A program made the position numbers and the translations under genes. A DNA stretch of 64,000 nucleotides from Artemisia argyi (Eukaryota > Streptophyta > Magnoliopsida > Asterales > Asteraceae), in the NCBI GenBank assembly GCA_030686995.1, contig CM060686.1, forward strand, positions 69,158,319-69,222,318. The letters are read 5' to 3'. The notes below the pieces were generated by a model that was not told the origin of the DNA, searched no databases, and worked only from the letters and a program-made list of their open reading frames with translations. Shown one piece after another: positions 9,799-21,828 of the stretch (the first letter of the stretch is position 1; the number at the start of each line of letters is the position of its first letter).

Positions 9799-12700
9799 TG
9801 TAACACCCCAACCCGAGAGGGGCTAAAGTGTAACTTTATGGAGTCAATCAGTACGCAAGTGAAACGGAGATACATTTCTAATACAAAGCTTACAAAGGGT
9901 TACAAAGGAAAACTAAATAAAGTACAAGATATAACAGGGCAACAATAACATACTAAGCCCAAACATAAGATACTAAGCCCAATCACAATTACTTCTAGTC
10001 ATCTCTAAGTCCAGCAAGTATCTATCAGGGTGAAGTCTTCTAAGCCCAAAAGTAAGTGACTCTCCATCCACAACCCAACTTTTTACTAAACCTGCCAAAG
10101 GAGAAAAGAATTGCGGCTAAGCTTACAAAGCTCAGTGAACAGATATAACAAATAACAAGCATAATTAAGGAAATGATACGAGAGATACAATAAATAGAGT
10201 CAAGAGAATCAAAAGAATCACAAGACAAAGGAGTAGGATGAATGGTTAAGTTGTAAGGTGAGTGTATGTATTAGTATATTTACCCCAGGCCACACAAATA
10301 TCCAAGCAAAACATATCACATCTTCGTAATCAATGTATTCGGAGGGGAGTCCTCGGAATACCAAATGTGGTAGGAGGGGAGTCCTCATCTAATCAATGGA
10401 GTAGCTAGCTCCCAAAATGTGAAGGGACTCCATGCACGCATGCCCAATCACCACACAAATATAATATATCCAATCCAGATATCCACACAAATATCACACA
10501 AAACTAGGATGCATCCATACTCCCCTGCAAATCAAATCATAGTGGCCAAACATATACATATCCTTTAGCTCATAATCATATATCAAAAAGGGACGGTGTG
10601 GTACATCTCTCTAACCACACTAGAGTCATAACATTGGTGCATCAATGCTACGGTCATGGACCCCCCATAACTGGGAACAAATAATAATGCCTGGGTAAAT
10701 ACTGAAGGGTCAAAGTAACCAGAGTTCAAATCAAATATCAATACCAATATCATGGTCAATTAATCAAGGTTTAAGACCAAGTTTCAATATCAAAGTTTCC
10801 TATAATATAAGTGCCAATGCCAAAGGTTCCATATCCCAAAGTTCCAAAAGTACCCAAAGGTCCAAATATACCGAAGGTCCACATAGGTGAGGATCAAGTC
10901 AAAGATGCAATATTAAAGGTTCAAATTATGATACCGAAATATATCATGAGTCCAAATAAGATAAGAGTTCACAAAAGAGGGAGATAGAGATATAATTCAC
11001 GAGAGAGACAAAGTGGAACACTATTGTGGAAGGGGCATTAAACTGAGGGGTCAGCAAAACAAGGTCAAAGTTTGGTAAACCTTTAAGTCTTCAAGACTTC
11101 CCAAAGTTCAAAATCCCAAGGTTCATAATAAAAGGGCCATAGTGTAAGTTTAAAACAAAGGTTCAATTTAGCAGGTTCATATCAATTGTTTTAAAAGTTC
11201 GTAGTAAAATCAAATTTGAAAGTTTATATCAAAGGTTCATTTAAAAGAATCTTCCAAAAGATGGCATTTATAAAAGTGATCTTTAATAAAGGTTTCGATA
11301 GATATTCTTTAAAAGTGGTCTTCATGAATTTGTAAAATCCCTTATAAAAGTGATCTTAAATCATGCTAGAAGTGTCGTTTTAAAATGGTTTCTCTTTAAA
11401 AATGTTTCCATATCATAATTAGGAAGAAGGTTTTCACATCCTGTTAAAATATCCCGAAAGAACTTTAAAAGTTTCAAGGGTCCAAATGCTAAGGTCACAA
11501 AAGGTTAACGAACAGGTTATGCCAATATCATACCATAAGGGTTCAAACAAGTATCAATGGGATCACAATGCTAACGAAACACATCAACCACATAGCTAAA
11601 GTACAAAGGGGGTCATAACAAGGAACAAAAGGAATCATATACGATAACAAATCAAAGACGAAGTCAAGAGAGAGTAAGTGTGCACTCTTACTGAAAGAGT
11701 ACGGAATATCTGTACCTTATTCTAGTGCAAAAGATAAGGAAAGACAATCACAAGATGATCACTCCTTCTTCACAGAGCCTAAAGGAATGACAAACCAAGT
11801 ATTACAAATGGTTCATTTAATTTAGATTGCTGATTTTAGGTTATCTTTCCTTTTTAAGTAACTTTCTATTTTTAGTAACCTTCCATTTTTAGCAAGTTTC
11901 CATATTTAGTAACTTTCTATTTTTAGCAGGTTTCCATATTTAGTAAGTTTCTATATTTCGAAAGTTCCTTATTTAGTAATTTTTCAAAAAAAGTAGGTTT
12001 CCATAATTAGAAGGATTTCACATTAAAATTAGGTTAAGTGTGGAAATAATTCATTATTATGGAATTAGGGTTAATTATGTTAACTTTCCATATTTAGGGT
12101 TTAATATGTAATTATCTCATGTTCAAAGTCTAAAATGTATATACCACAAGTTTCATATTTTATTCAATTTAACCCACAAGTTTCCAATGTTTACCATTTC
12201 CATCCTTTAATTTAACAAAATTATCAATTAAACCTTCTAGTTTATTAAATCACCATTTTAGCCACTTATATTATTCATTAACATATTAAACCATTAATTT
12301 ATGAATTTTACACATTATACCATTGTATTATATTTTATACGAAAATCCCCTCATCTTATACAATCTACAAAAATAACCCTCATGTTTATTTAATTACAAA
12401 ACGCACCCTTATATTTTTAAAATCCCATTCAGTTCCAAAATACATCCACAAAACCCTAACCATAATCTTTCAAAACATTACACAATTATTCAAACATCCT
12501 TAAACATCATTTAATGTAATGAAATAGCCAAGAACCCTAACCCTAGTTAACGATCCAAACTTCTATCTTTGTTTTCTTTTTAATTAATCCGATTATAAAA
12601 CAATTCCCAAACTATTTTCCAAGCTTCGAAAATTATGTTACTGATTTTATTAGGGTTTTATAGCATTTATAAGACCCGAATAAAATAGACTTGAAGCTCA

Positions 12701-13457
12701 CAAAAATTGTTATATCCGATTATAGTTTTTTCTTGATTTTTGATTCTTTTAATTCATACGGATTGTTTAGCATGCATGGGAATGAATTGAATGTGTATAA
12801 ATGATCAATAGGATTAGGAGAAGTGATACAATACCCTCTTGATGATTGGAACAAGAAGGATGAGCAGAAACTATTTTAGAACTTTCGGCCACAATAAAAT
12901 TGACACAAAAATAATCCCAGTCTTCACATGATCGACCCACAACCTTCAATACTATTTTTCCCACCTTCTAAGACCTTAATTACGACCAGGAAAAGTATTA
13001 TGGATCCTCATAAAATTCCTAGCCGCCGTATGGATTTTTAGGATGTGTTTTAGGGTTTTTAGAATGTTTAAATGGAAGAATAAATCATATTAGGCAATGA
13101 TAGAGGGGAGGGGGGGGGGAGGCATATTCGGCCATAATAAAGCTAGGGGAGACTAATTTCCTGATTTACAAAGTTTCCAAAATTCATTTTGAACTTATTC
13201 TTGATTTTAAACAAATTAAATTAAAAGTATACACCTTTAAAATCAAATTCGGACCATATGTATATTGGAAGTGTGACAATTATTTTTTTGGACATTTAGA
13301 ATAACTAAGAAGTTCATGCATAATTATTTTATATCATATGTTGCTAGTTACCAAGTGTTTGGGATTTATTTTGCATTTATTCAAGGGTTTATTGTAATTT
13401 TTAAAGCATTAGGGGCATTTTGGTAATTTTGCATGTTTTAAAATTTTAGGTTTTACA
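9799..13457 (-). repeat. Element H: chromovirus-like LTR (3' LTR, minus orientation)
   Basis: On the plus strand it runs from TGTAACACCCCAACCCG to TTTTAGGTTTTACA, i.e. TG...CA on the minus strand, 3,659 bp. Directly outside its right edge (minus-strand upstream) is a polypurine tract, TAGAGGGGAAGAG, preceded by TCGAGGACGAAA; this is the arrangement seen before the 3' LTR of Tekay/Del-type chromoviruses. So this is the 3' LTR of a minus-oriented Ty3/gypsy element. The 5' LTR is not in the window. Left flank ACTGC (9794-9798) should be the target duplication. Inside are purine-rich degenerate repeats such as CCAAAGGTTCCA (about 10780-11320), a doubled GGAGGGGAGTCCTC (about 10340-10390), and a minisatellite at 11850-12010. 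No ORF of note. Confidence 0.8.
11850..12010. repeat. Degenerate 16-20 bp minisatellite inside the H LTR
   Basis: Roughly eight units of the type TTTCCATATTTAGTAAG / TTTCTATTTTTAGTAAC, head to tail. Confidence 0.75.
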
Positions 13458-13495
13458 ACTCTTCCCCTCTAAAAAAAATTTTCGTCCTCGAAAAT
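13458..13495 (-). other. Polypurine tract of element H
   Basis: On the minus strand: TTCGAGGACGAAAATTT, then A/G-rich TAGAGGGGAAGAGT, then the LTR start TGTAAAACC. This is the plus-strand primer site for reverse transcription and fixes the orientation of H. Confidence 0.75.
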
Positions 13496-14078
13496 TGAAA
13501 GGTAAATGAAACGGAAAAACAACGGACAGTGAACAGAAACGAAGTGACTAGTATTCTCATGACCAGATCTTGTCGATCAAAGGTAGCTTCGGTTTTTCAG
13601 AAAAGGGTATATCATACAAATTCCAAATCAAAGAGTAATATGCCAAAGTAACAGATGATAATCGTATCCCCTAAGAAAATATGCAAGGAAATCGTAGGAT
13701 TTGACAGGTATATTGTCCATAAAATTTAAGTAGACAAACTAGATGAGAACATATCGGATTGCAGAATACATGAGGATGATAGACATGATTAACTCTTCAG
13801 ATTCTCAAATAGTCTCATCTTCAATATAACCTTTCAGAGGTATTCTCTTAAACCGACATATCTTGATTATCAGAATCCAAAACCTCATATTTTAATACAT
13901 AACAGATTATCATGAAATGGATTAATCGAATAAGAAGCGCATACATAGCAAAACATAGGTGTAGCTCTTCATAGTAATAGATCGAATCCATATAGGTAGA
14001 AAAACAGGTCGATCGATAACATCAAATGGCAGGAAGTTCTACAATAGAACTTAGGATTTTTATCAGAAGCACAGAAGT
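13496..14078 (-). other. Element H internal region, part 1 (non-coding)
   Basis: Belongs between the PPT and the point where element A inserted. In chromoviruses the integrase C-terminus normally ends close to the PPT; none is visible here, so H looks non-autonomous or has a long 3' UTR. It ends with the GAAGT target duplication of A (14074-14078). Confidence 0.5.
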
Positions 14079-14284
14079 TGATGAGACGAAAAATGAATCA
14101 TTTTTAGGGGGTCATTTAAGCCCGAATTCGAGACTATTTGATCAAATGTTGCCCTAAATCATTCCTTTTGTCATTTTAGGTACTTTTGGAGAGAAATCTG
14201 GAAAATGAAGCATTTTAGACGTTTTTGGAGCTTAAAAGTGAAGGAAATGGCAAAGTCTCAATTTTCCTTGCTGGGAAGAGTACC

Positions 14285-14556
14285 TGACAGCGTCACAACT
14301 TCCTTAATGACGGCGTCAAGAGTAACAAAAGAGGTGGATGTGGGATATACATGTGACGATCCAGAGAGTTTTGTGCATTGGACATGACGGCGTCACCCAA
14401 GGCCGTCATGGTCCAAGTATTAGTGACGGCCCAGAAGAAATTTACACATGACGGCGTCAAAATCAGATCTAGGCAATACGATTTTTATTATGGCGGCGAG
14501 TTGATGGCGTCACAACCCAACACATGACGCCGTCACCCATTGTAATCTATATATAG
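14285..14556 (+). promoter_or_regulatory. U3 array of TGACGGCGTCA palindromes and TATA box (A 5' LTR)
   Basis: Complete or one-mismatch copies of TGACGGCGTCA / TGACGCCGTCA occur at least six times in about 250 bp, with additional half sites (TGACG or CGTCA). Each full copy is two inverted TGACG boxes around one base. TGACG is the core of as-1/ocs-type elements bound by TGA-class bZIP factors in plants (family knowledge). The TATA box follows the last copy by about 15 bp. Inference: this is the LTR enhancer-promoter. Confidence 0.7.
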
Positions 14557-15409
14557 TTTTCCAAATTTCATTCATTAGTGTGTAACTTTGAGGGTGCAAC
14601 TTTGAAGGAAAACCCTAGGTCGAATTTTCTAGCTTTTTCAAGGATTTCCACCCTTTGAATCTTTCATGTTCAATTTGAGATAAGTACTCTTTCAAATCAA
14701 TCAATATGTCTATGTGTTGTTTGATTATATCTTACGTTTGTCTTCAATTTAACATGTTCGGCTAGATTTCTTTTGTGTTTGCTTAGATGTAGTGAAACCT
14801 AGATGTTAATTATGGGTTGATTGTTTGTTTATAGTTGTTACGGATGATTGTATTCGATGTTAGGCTTAAGAAAACTGGCAGACTTCCATTGGTAACTTAC
14901 TTGAACGTCTTAAGAAACATGATCGGAGATGTACTACGATATTTGGTTGTATTTAATGCGTAGGAGAATTCTAATGATCCCATGTTAGGAGCTTCTAACG
15001 GCTCGACATAGGAGTGAAGTAGGATCCTATAGAGTTAGGGAATATTGTACACGGCCCTACGACTAGTATTAAGGAATATGACCAGTCATCTATGCAATTA
15101 TAACAAGCTATCAACCTGTAAAAGATATCTAGAGAGTAATGAAACCTAAGTAAACATAACTTTCCTCATTATTGTTACACCACATTAGTATAATTAGTTC
15201 CATTTCATTTTTGTTATTTTATTTTGATTGCATCTTTAGATAAATTGGGTTAGTTGGCTAGCAACTAATTCCGCCCACTCTTCCAAAACCCGATATTTTA
15301 ATTGCTTTTATAAAAATATAAAAATACAAAAAGAATCATCCCTCACCTCTAGACCTAGTTTTTAGGCTTTCTAATCCTAGCGACACTATTCCTGTGTTCA
15401 ACGATCAAT

Positions 15410-15524
15410 CCCCCGGTACTTGTCACTATACTATACTACAACGATCAAGTTCACTGCCTGGTGGGGGTTGTAAGCTTCTCGAGATCCCTCGAGAGGTAAA
15501 GCCTGGTTCGATTCCCACGTATCA
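15410..15524 (+). other. U5 end: anti-tRNA-Asp segment and stem-loop (A 5' LTR)
   Basis: ACTATACTACAACG (15430-15443) is the reverse complement of CGTTGTAGTATAGT, which is what I recall for nucleotides about 3-16 of plant tRNA-Asp. It is followed by an outer stem (15461-15471 with 15507-15518) enclosing an inner hairpin TCTCGAG-ATCC-CTCGAGA (15477-15494). The 3' arm also contains a Pol III B-box-like GGTTCGATTCC. The PBS begins 7 nt after the LTR end. Confidence 0.65.
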
Positions 15525-15530
15525 TGTTTT

Positions 15531-15549
15531 TGGCACCACAGCCCGGGGA
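15531..15549 (+). other. Primer-binding site, variant (A)
   Basis: TGGCACCACAGCCCGGGGA. It occupies the place of the family PBS TGGCGCCGTTGCCGGGGA (seen intact in D), which is complementary to the 3' end of tRNA-Asp. It differs at several positions and is one base longer. The same CAGCCCGGGGA form is found in B. Confidence 0.7.
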
Positions 15550-15694
15550 ATAGTTATTGTCTAGGTTAGGATTTCTTTTTATTAGGTCTACTTGCTAGAT
15601 TCCTTTCTAGTAAGATTTTGTTTTTATTTTTAGGTTTTCTTTAGTCTATCTTATTTCTTCGTGTCTTTGTTCGTAACCTTTACCATCCGACATC

Positions 15695-16411
15695 ATGGAA
15701 GGTGGTAACATCTTTGAACCCATCAACCCACCACAACAAAACCACCCACAAAACCCACCATTAGCAAACCAACCTCCTAGGCCCCGAACCTTAGGAGAGT
15801 ATTCCCGTCCTAGCCACCAAGGCTATCGAAACACTATTGAGCTTAGTCAAGGAGCCAATGTGTCCCCCTTGCGATCCGACACCATCCGGTTGGTGCAAAG
15901 CGGATGTGCATTCCTTGGACTTCGTTCCGAAGATCCTAACCAACATCTCAAGGATGTCCTTAAAATAGTAGATTCCATAGACCTTGATGTTGTAACTAGA
16001 GAGTCGACCCGATTACGCCTATTCCAATTCTTTCTACGTGATCAAGCTAGTCAATGGCTTGAACGTTTACCTGCGGGATCCATCACCTCATGGGATGATC
16101 TCACGTCTCGTTTCCTTGCTCAATTTTTCCCGCTGGGGAAAACTGCGATGCTTAGAAATGATATCTTGATGTTCCAACAACGTCAAGGTGAAACCTTCTA
16201 TGAAGAATGGACTCGTTTCAAGGACTTACTCTATAAAGTCCCTCATCATAGTATAAATCTCTGGCTATTAGTTCAAATCTTCTATGACCATGTCGACTTT
16301 CACACCAAACGTACCATTGATCGAGCTGCCGGAGGCAGGTTGCGTGATAGGAACGTCGAGGAATCTTGGGAGATTATTGATGAGCTTGCCTTCGACAATC
16401 AAGAGTTATGA
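15695..16411 (+). pseudogene. Athila-like Gag, N-terminal part (A)
   Basis: Starts at the family ATG shared with B and D (after CCGACATC) and reads 238 codons. It contains the capsid-type Gag domain: SDTIRLVQSGCAFLGLRSED near residue 62, QASQWLERLPAGSITSWDDL near 130, then FLAQFFPLGKTAMLRND and the segment EEWTRFKDLLYKVPHHSIN. Gag would assemble particles and package element RNA in the cytoplasm. A TGA at 16409-16411 ends it; the same frame stays open for about 45 codons after it, so TGA is a nonsense change. A run of eight A near 16525-16532 then shifts the frame into the next block. Confidence 0.85.
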
Positions 16412-16499
16412 GAAGTTACTCATGTTATAAACTCGGCTATCAACGCAATCTCGACGCCCGGGGAAACCAATCAAATCTCCGAAGAACTCCTGTGCAAAC

Positions 16500-17669
16500 T
16501 TGAGACAAAGGTTGACAATCTCATGGAAAAAAAAGAGACCTTTAAGTCCTAGATGGGCAACTGTCAATTCGGTCTCAAATACGATTCCGACACCGTTGTC
16601 TGAGTCACCTTCTAAAGAGAATGTCAGAATCTTTCAAAATTATACTCCACCTTATTCACCTCCTCAAAGCCTTAGCCCGGAATTCGAAGCTCGAATGAGA
16701 GAATACATGGCAACTCATTCTGAGCGGCTTGCTAAAATCGAGTATGCTGTTTATAAACAAAAGGAGGAGATGCAAGAGAAAATGAAGGAGATGATGAGCC
16801 TAGTGGAGGAATACGCAAACCAAAAGACCCCTGAAATGATGTTACTAAGAAAAGAAAGCGCTACCCCCACTACCCGATTTGTTAATCCTATCACAATTGT
16901 CCATGAGGATAATGAGGAAAAAGAAACCCCTAGTGAACAAACCATTGAGGAACCGCCAAAATCCCAATCACTAGGTTACTACCTAAAACATGATATAAAT
17001 AAGAATACCATAACAAATTGGATAAAGGGTAACGGGCGTAACCAAACCTCCAAACACGTTTCAAAGAAGGAAAAAGAGGGGGAAGATGAGTATGATACAT
17101 TACCTGGGGGACCGGTATTCGAGAAGATACTTATACAAAAAGTGGCTACTAAGCAGATGGCTTGTGGGAACTTTGAGATACCAGCCAGCATAGGGAATTT
17201 GCAATATCTGGATGCTTTCGCCGATCAAGGATCGGAACTAAATCTTATGCCCCTAACTATTTACACCCAACTAACCTCAGAAATGCCAGCTACCACCCGT
17301 GTTAGGCTATCCTTCGCTGGTCACTCTTACGTATACCCTTTGGGAATTGCAGAGGATGTGCTGGTCAATGTTGCAGGATTCATGTATCCCGTTGATTTCA
17401 TGATCATCGACGATAAAGGAGGTGGATGCATGCCAATAATCCTTGGAGCACCATTCCTCACCACCGCGAGAGCTGTCATTAGGTATGAAAAAAGGGAAAT
17501 TGAACTTAAGTCAGGAAAAAGAAAGATTAGCTTTCCTATGACCCCACGATGTGTACAAGAAAGCCTGATGAAAAGAAAGCTCAAAAACAACATTGACACA
17601 TCGCCTAATATTGTTCAAGAAAAAAATCCTTGCATGGGAAACAAGAATCAAAAGCTACAAAGAAACTAA
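16500..17669 (+). pseudogene. Gag C-terminus and aspartic protease (A)
   Basis: 389 codons; the true reading enters from the Gag frame through the A-run shift, so the first codons are not native. A coiled, charged segment (RMREYMATHSERLAKIE to EMQEKMKEMMSLVEEYANQK, about residues 65-105) is followed by an acidic linker. The retropepsin-like domain has DAFADQGSELNLMPLTIY with the catalytic Asp codon at 17223, and PIILGAPFLTTARAVI near the end. The motif is D-Q-G-S instead of the usual D-x-G-A/S, still compatible with activity. The block ends in a Lys/Asn-rich tail and then meets a deletion junction. Confidence 0.8.
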
Positions 17670-17696
17670 GCCTGAGAGAGGCAAAAAGCTGCAACA

Positions 17697-17987
17697 AAGT
17701 TCATGTCAAGTTTGAATGTAGTCAACCGACAGAGAATCATGTACCATTTGCAGAAGGAGACTTGGTACTCTTAGCATTCAGAGATAAAAGTACCTCCCGA
17801 CAAGCCTAGTCCCTGGTGGTATGGGCCATTCACAATTGAAAGCATACGCCAGGATAGGATAGCTACCTTGAGCAGTAACGGAGGAGGGGAGGTGACTGCG
17901 AGTGTCTATCGATTGAAACACCACCGCCACGATAGTGAGGATCATAATTATATGGGATACGCCATCTCGAGAGATGAGGTCACGTAA
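17697..17987 (+). pseudogene. Integrase C-terminal remnant (A)
   Basis: Frames with a stop and a shift between them. The first part reads HVPFAEGDLVLLAFRDKSTS and stops; the next reads PSPWWYGPFTIESIRQDRIA and ends at TAA 17985-17987. The WYGPF segment matches the GPY/F-type module at the C-terminus of Ty3/gypsy integrase, which binds DNA. RT, RNase H, and the zinc and catalytic domains of integrase are absent, so A has a large internal deletion that joined protease to the integrase tail. Confidence 0.7.
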
Positions 17988-18825
17988 TTGCCCATGACCT
18001 TGAGTCTAGCTACAAGACTTGTAAAATAAAGAAAAGCGCTTCTTGGGAGGCAACCCATGTTTTCTGCGATTTTTAATTGTTTGATTGTTATTTGCTTCTG
18101 TATGCATGCTTTATTTTTATTGTTGGTAGATCATGTTTCATACTAAAATTGTGAAAATGCTTTATTTTGTTGTTTAACTTCGTCTTAACTTCATATAAAG
18201 GTATTTTGCAAAAGCTAAGCGTAAGGGGAAACCCCAAATTTGTTTTTAAGAACGAAATTGATCATGATTCTCCACAATATTAAATGAACATGTGTATTAG
18301 TATTTGTTAGAGTCAAATGCTTGTATCGAGTCATAATGATGTTTTGCAGGATTTTCCAGGAAGTAGGACATAAGTTTTTCCAGAAATTTTCCGGAAACTT
18401 AACGTAAAGATTTCTACAGGTCACTTCTGACGGCCTCAGGAGTTAACTCCTGACGGGTTTTGTTTTTCTAACGGAGTCTTCAAGTTTTTGTTAATTCTTT
18501 AGTTTTATAAACTCCAGGAAATCTGCAAACATTCATTCCACAAGCATTATATCTTACACTATCTTTCTAGGACTTATTAGTATATATAGATTGCCGCCGA
18601 TTTTATGCGAGGTTGCCTTGTTTGTTTTCTCAGGTTTAACAGGTTATATATGACAAGAAGATGATTTATTTTTCTGTAAGGGAAGCTTTGAATGTTCATT
18701 TTCTTGGAGGAAGATCTAACCTTGTTGATACACTATCCACACCGAACGAATCAGGGGAGTATTTGCTTTTATTCTTTTACCTATTTCACTTTTACATTCT
18801 TTAATTGAACATTGGGGACAATGTT
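17988..18825 (+). other. Element A 3' UTR, part 1
   Basis: Begins with CCCATGACCTTGAGTCTAGC and CTTGGGAGGCAACCC, found after the coding region in A, B and D (antisense in C). Has GTAAGGGGAAACCCC (about 18220) and a TGACG-rich patch (18428-18456). At 18807-18825 lies the conserved inverted repeat GAACATTG-GGGA-CAATGTT, in whose second arm the Copia element inserted. Confidence 0.7.
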
Positions 18826-19239
18826 TGTAGAAGAATCGTTTAAGCCCAATCTAGGATTATAGAAACACTGATTGAATATGCACAGCGGAATAATGATTAA
18901 TCACACAATCAAAGTTACCAACAAGGTTTTTCTAATAAAGAATGATCCTCTATGGATCTAAATAAAAATGTTTTTCTTGAAGTGTCACTCAAACAATAAA
19001 ACCTGTGTTCCTTTTATAAGCATAAGGAACCCTAAAATACAATTAATATAAAATCAATGCATATCACTACCTAATATAGCTCATGCATATCCTAACAAAT
19101 AAATACTAAAGATACAGATTAATAATATCCGTAGAAATAAGTCTTCAGCAGGAACACTGTGTCAGCAGAAACCATCTATAGCTTCAGCAGAATCCTGTCA
19201 GTAGAACTTCATCAGTAGGAACTTCCAAAATTCCTTACA
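18826..19239 (-). repeat. 3' LTR of the Copia-type element (414 bp, complete)
   Basis: Contains five near-repeats of CAGCAGNAAC (or CAGTAGNAAC) between 19146 and 19222 on the plus strand. It differs from the right LTR at only a few bases over 337 bp, so the insertion is recent. Confidence 0.85.
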
Positions 19240-20313
19240 ATCCTCCCCTAATCTTGAATTTGACGTGGTTAAGTTCAAGATTCCAGATAGAGCTTTAGCA
19301 TCGAAAGTGTGAGGATTGAAACTTTAATATTTGCAGCAACAATAAGTAACCAACAGCAACCAAACTATATATCAGTAGCAACTAGTAATCATATTTGAAG
19401 AACAAGGAACCATAAGCAACGTCAACCTATCAGCAGCAACAAGAACCAGCAGCAACATGAGTAGATTTGATAAGCCTTTACCAAGTAGCTACTCACTCTT
19501 GGGCTAGCTAGTCCTTTGGTGGAATCATGACATCACCCTGGTTAACTAGAAACAGTTCAACACTTAGAACGTGAATCATCGGCGTGTTGAAAAACCCTAA
19601 TGATTTTTGGCAAATCATCACAGCCATAAACGGATTTGACATGTCTTTACCTGTAGTCGTTTGCTCAGGACTAGCCAATTCTTGGGTTACCCAATAGAGC
19701 ATCACCCATGGTGAATTGATGACCATTTCAACTCTCAGCAATGAAGCATGGGTGAGTTGAGTACCCTATGGTTTTGAGCAAACCATTACAGCTATCAACG
19801 GAATTGAGATGTCTTTACCAAAAACCGTTTGCTTTTGGACTAGCCAACTCTTTGATGGAATGCCGTCATCATCATGGTGAGCTGATTGCCATTTATGGAT
19901 TTCCACAGCCTTTACCACAAGCCATAATCTTGTGGGCTAGTCAACTCTTGTGTCAGTAAGACATGGTGAGCTGAGAACCACATGTGTGGTAATGAACCAC
20001 TACAAGTACCTGCAAATAAGATAAAAATAAAACTATACAAATATATGTTTTTTTTAATTTATTATTATTATTATTTTTTTTATTATTTTATTATTTTTAT
20101 TTATTTATTTATTTTACCAAATAAAAGAAAGAAACAAATAGAAATATGAAATATATAAAATATACCATCAATTAGCAGGAACCAAAGAAACATGTAGTGT
20201 CAGTAGAAACATTAAGCCTCCCCTTAGACGTATGAGGATCCAACAGCTGGAAAATGGTCAGTATACATAAAATACAACAATAAGCCTCCCCTTAGGCTTA
20301 TGCCTCCCCTCAA
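19240..20313 (-). other. 3' non-coding part of the Copia-type element, with 168-bp tandem repeats
   Basis: Diverged tandem units of about 168 bp. The anchor CTTTACC occurs at 19476, 19645 and 19813, then at 19910 in a shorter unit; each unit also contains GCTAGTC or ACTAGCCAA and a GGTGA(G/A)TTGA-type segment. A TTATT-rich tract lies at 20049-20115. Purine tracts (AGGGGAGGC on the minus strand) recur at about 20220, 20285 and 20305. Confidence 0.65.
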
Positions 20314-21480
20314 TCAGTGCACCTGACAAGACCTATTGTTCTTGGGTACCCAGAATGAACCTTTCCTCTTATGTGTCCAAGAACAACCTGTTGAGGGCTT
20401 AACACCATTATCCCATCTTGTCCCCCACCCCATATACATTGGGTCAAAATAACTAGGCCAATAACCATTCTGAAAGTATGTGCTAGTAGGTGTATAAAAT
20501 GGTCTAGCAACATGTCTTTTCCAACCGCCTGGAAAAGGTCTACCAGCAGAAACTGGCTTACCAGCAGGAATGTGTCTGCTGGTTTTCACATGTGTTGCTT
20601 GTGGAACATATGGGGGAATAGCACTAACATTGGTCCACATTGGTCTAGGTCTCTTTTGGTCAGCATACATACCCATTCTTTTCTCATGATAATCACAGTC
20701 TTTAATAAGATGAGACTTACTACCACACACAAAACAGGATTTCTTTTTAACATTACCAGTCTTTTTATTAAAACAACCATTCTGATTACAAGAAGTCCTA
20801 GAATTGTATGTATTCTTATCAGATTTATTACTAGTGAAACTAGGTAAATCTTGAACAACAATGGGTTCTTGCTTGGGTGCCTTAACTTTGGATTCAATCT
20901 CAACTTTACTCTTGGAAGTGGAGACACTAGAAGTAGGAGTAAAGGAGGTAGACTCAGTTGAGGTGGTCTCTGAGCTTTTGACACTAACAATAATAGGGCA
21001 GGGACATTGACCTTGGAAGACTTGTCAGAATTAGCACAAGACAAAAGGTCATTAGACACAGAATTAGAATCACTAGAGGGAGATGACTTTTTACCATAAA
21101 ACATTTGTGATTCATCAAAGTCTGTTTGGGGAGAACTAGGCATAAAATCACCTCTAATAGGTCCAAGAACAACATGCATTCCTCCTTCTTTAGCATGATT
21201 ATCAAAGGTGTCAGATACAGAAGGAGGTTCAGGGTTAAAGACACTATAGTCATTAGGGTCATATACATCATTTGGCCCTATATGATCAGCATATCCCAAA
21301 CCTAACTTAGTCCTTATGGACTGACAACTATTATTTAACTTCTCAAGGTGTTTTGATCCCTCTTGCCACTTCATACGACCTGATACTTCTTTATCAAACT
21401 TATCTTGTAATTCCTGTTTTTCCAATTCTACTTTCGATAGGCTTGTATTGCATGTTTTAAACTTTCCATTTTTTTCCTGT
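20314..21480 (-). pseudogene. Copia Gag fragment with CCHC zinc knuckle
   Basis: Minus-strand reading starts inside Gag: EKQELQDKFDKEVSGRMKWQ lies in a heptad-like charged region, then an acidic Asp/Ser/Pro linker. A frameshift near 20990 moves into the frame carrying CGSKSHLIKDCDYHEKRMG, a C-x2-C-x4-H-x4-C zinc knuckle used for RNA binding. It ends with an aromatic Gly/Tyr/Pro tail and KGSFWVPKNNRSCQVH before a stop at about 20314. The N-terminus is lost in the LTR-gag deletion at 21487. Plant Copia Gag of this type is normally fused to pol; here nothing of pol follows. Confidence 0.75.
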
Positions 21481-21486
21481 AATGTT

Positions 21487-21823
21487 ACACAATCAAAGTT
21501 ACCAACAAGGTTTTTCTAATAAAGAATGATCCTCTATGGATCTAAATAAAAATGTTTTTCTTGAAGTGTCACTCAAACAATAAAACCTGTGTTCCTTTTA
21601 TAAGCATAAGGAACCCTAAAATACAATTAATATAAAATCAATGCATATCACTACCTAATATAGCTCATGCATATCCTAACAAATAAATACTAAAGATACG
21701 GATTAATAATATCCGTAGAAATAAGTCTTCAGCAGGAACACTATATCAGCAGAAACCATCTATAGCTTCAGCAGAATCTTGTCAGTAGAACTTCATCAGT
21801 AGGAACTTCCAAAATTCCTTACA
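21487..21823 (-). repeat. 5' LTR of the Copia-type element, truncated
   Basis: Aligns base for base with 18903-19239; the remaining 77 bp are missing and Gag sequence begins at once. Confidence 0.9.
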
Positions 21824-21828
21824 ATGTT

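Larger units (their letters stand above)
14079..15524 (+). repeat. Element A 5' LTR (1,446 bp)
   Basis: TGATGAGACG...CACGTATCA. U3 carries an array of TGACG palindromes (14285-14537), a TATA box TATATATAG (14548-14556) and, in the R/U5 part, blocks kept in every copy of the family (for example GTTAGGCTTAAGAAAACTGG). The last 110 bp hold the anti-tRNA segment and the stem-loop listed separately. Confidence 0.9.
18826..21823 (-). mobile_element. Copia-type element, minus orientation, gag only, 5' end deleted
   Basis: TSD ATGTT at 18821-18825 and 21824-21828. Plus-strand ends TGTAGAAGAATCG and CCTTACA give TG...CA. Left (3') LTR is 18826-19239 (414 bp). Right (5') LTR is 21487-21823 (337 bp), lacking the 77 bp next to the PBS. 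On the minus strand a PPT, TTAGGGGAGGAT, abuts the 3' LTR. The deletion removed the LTR tail, the PBS and the start of gag; pol is absent. The element cannot be reverse transcribed normally any more. Confidence 0.85.
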
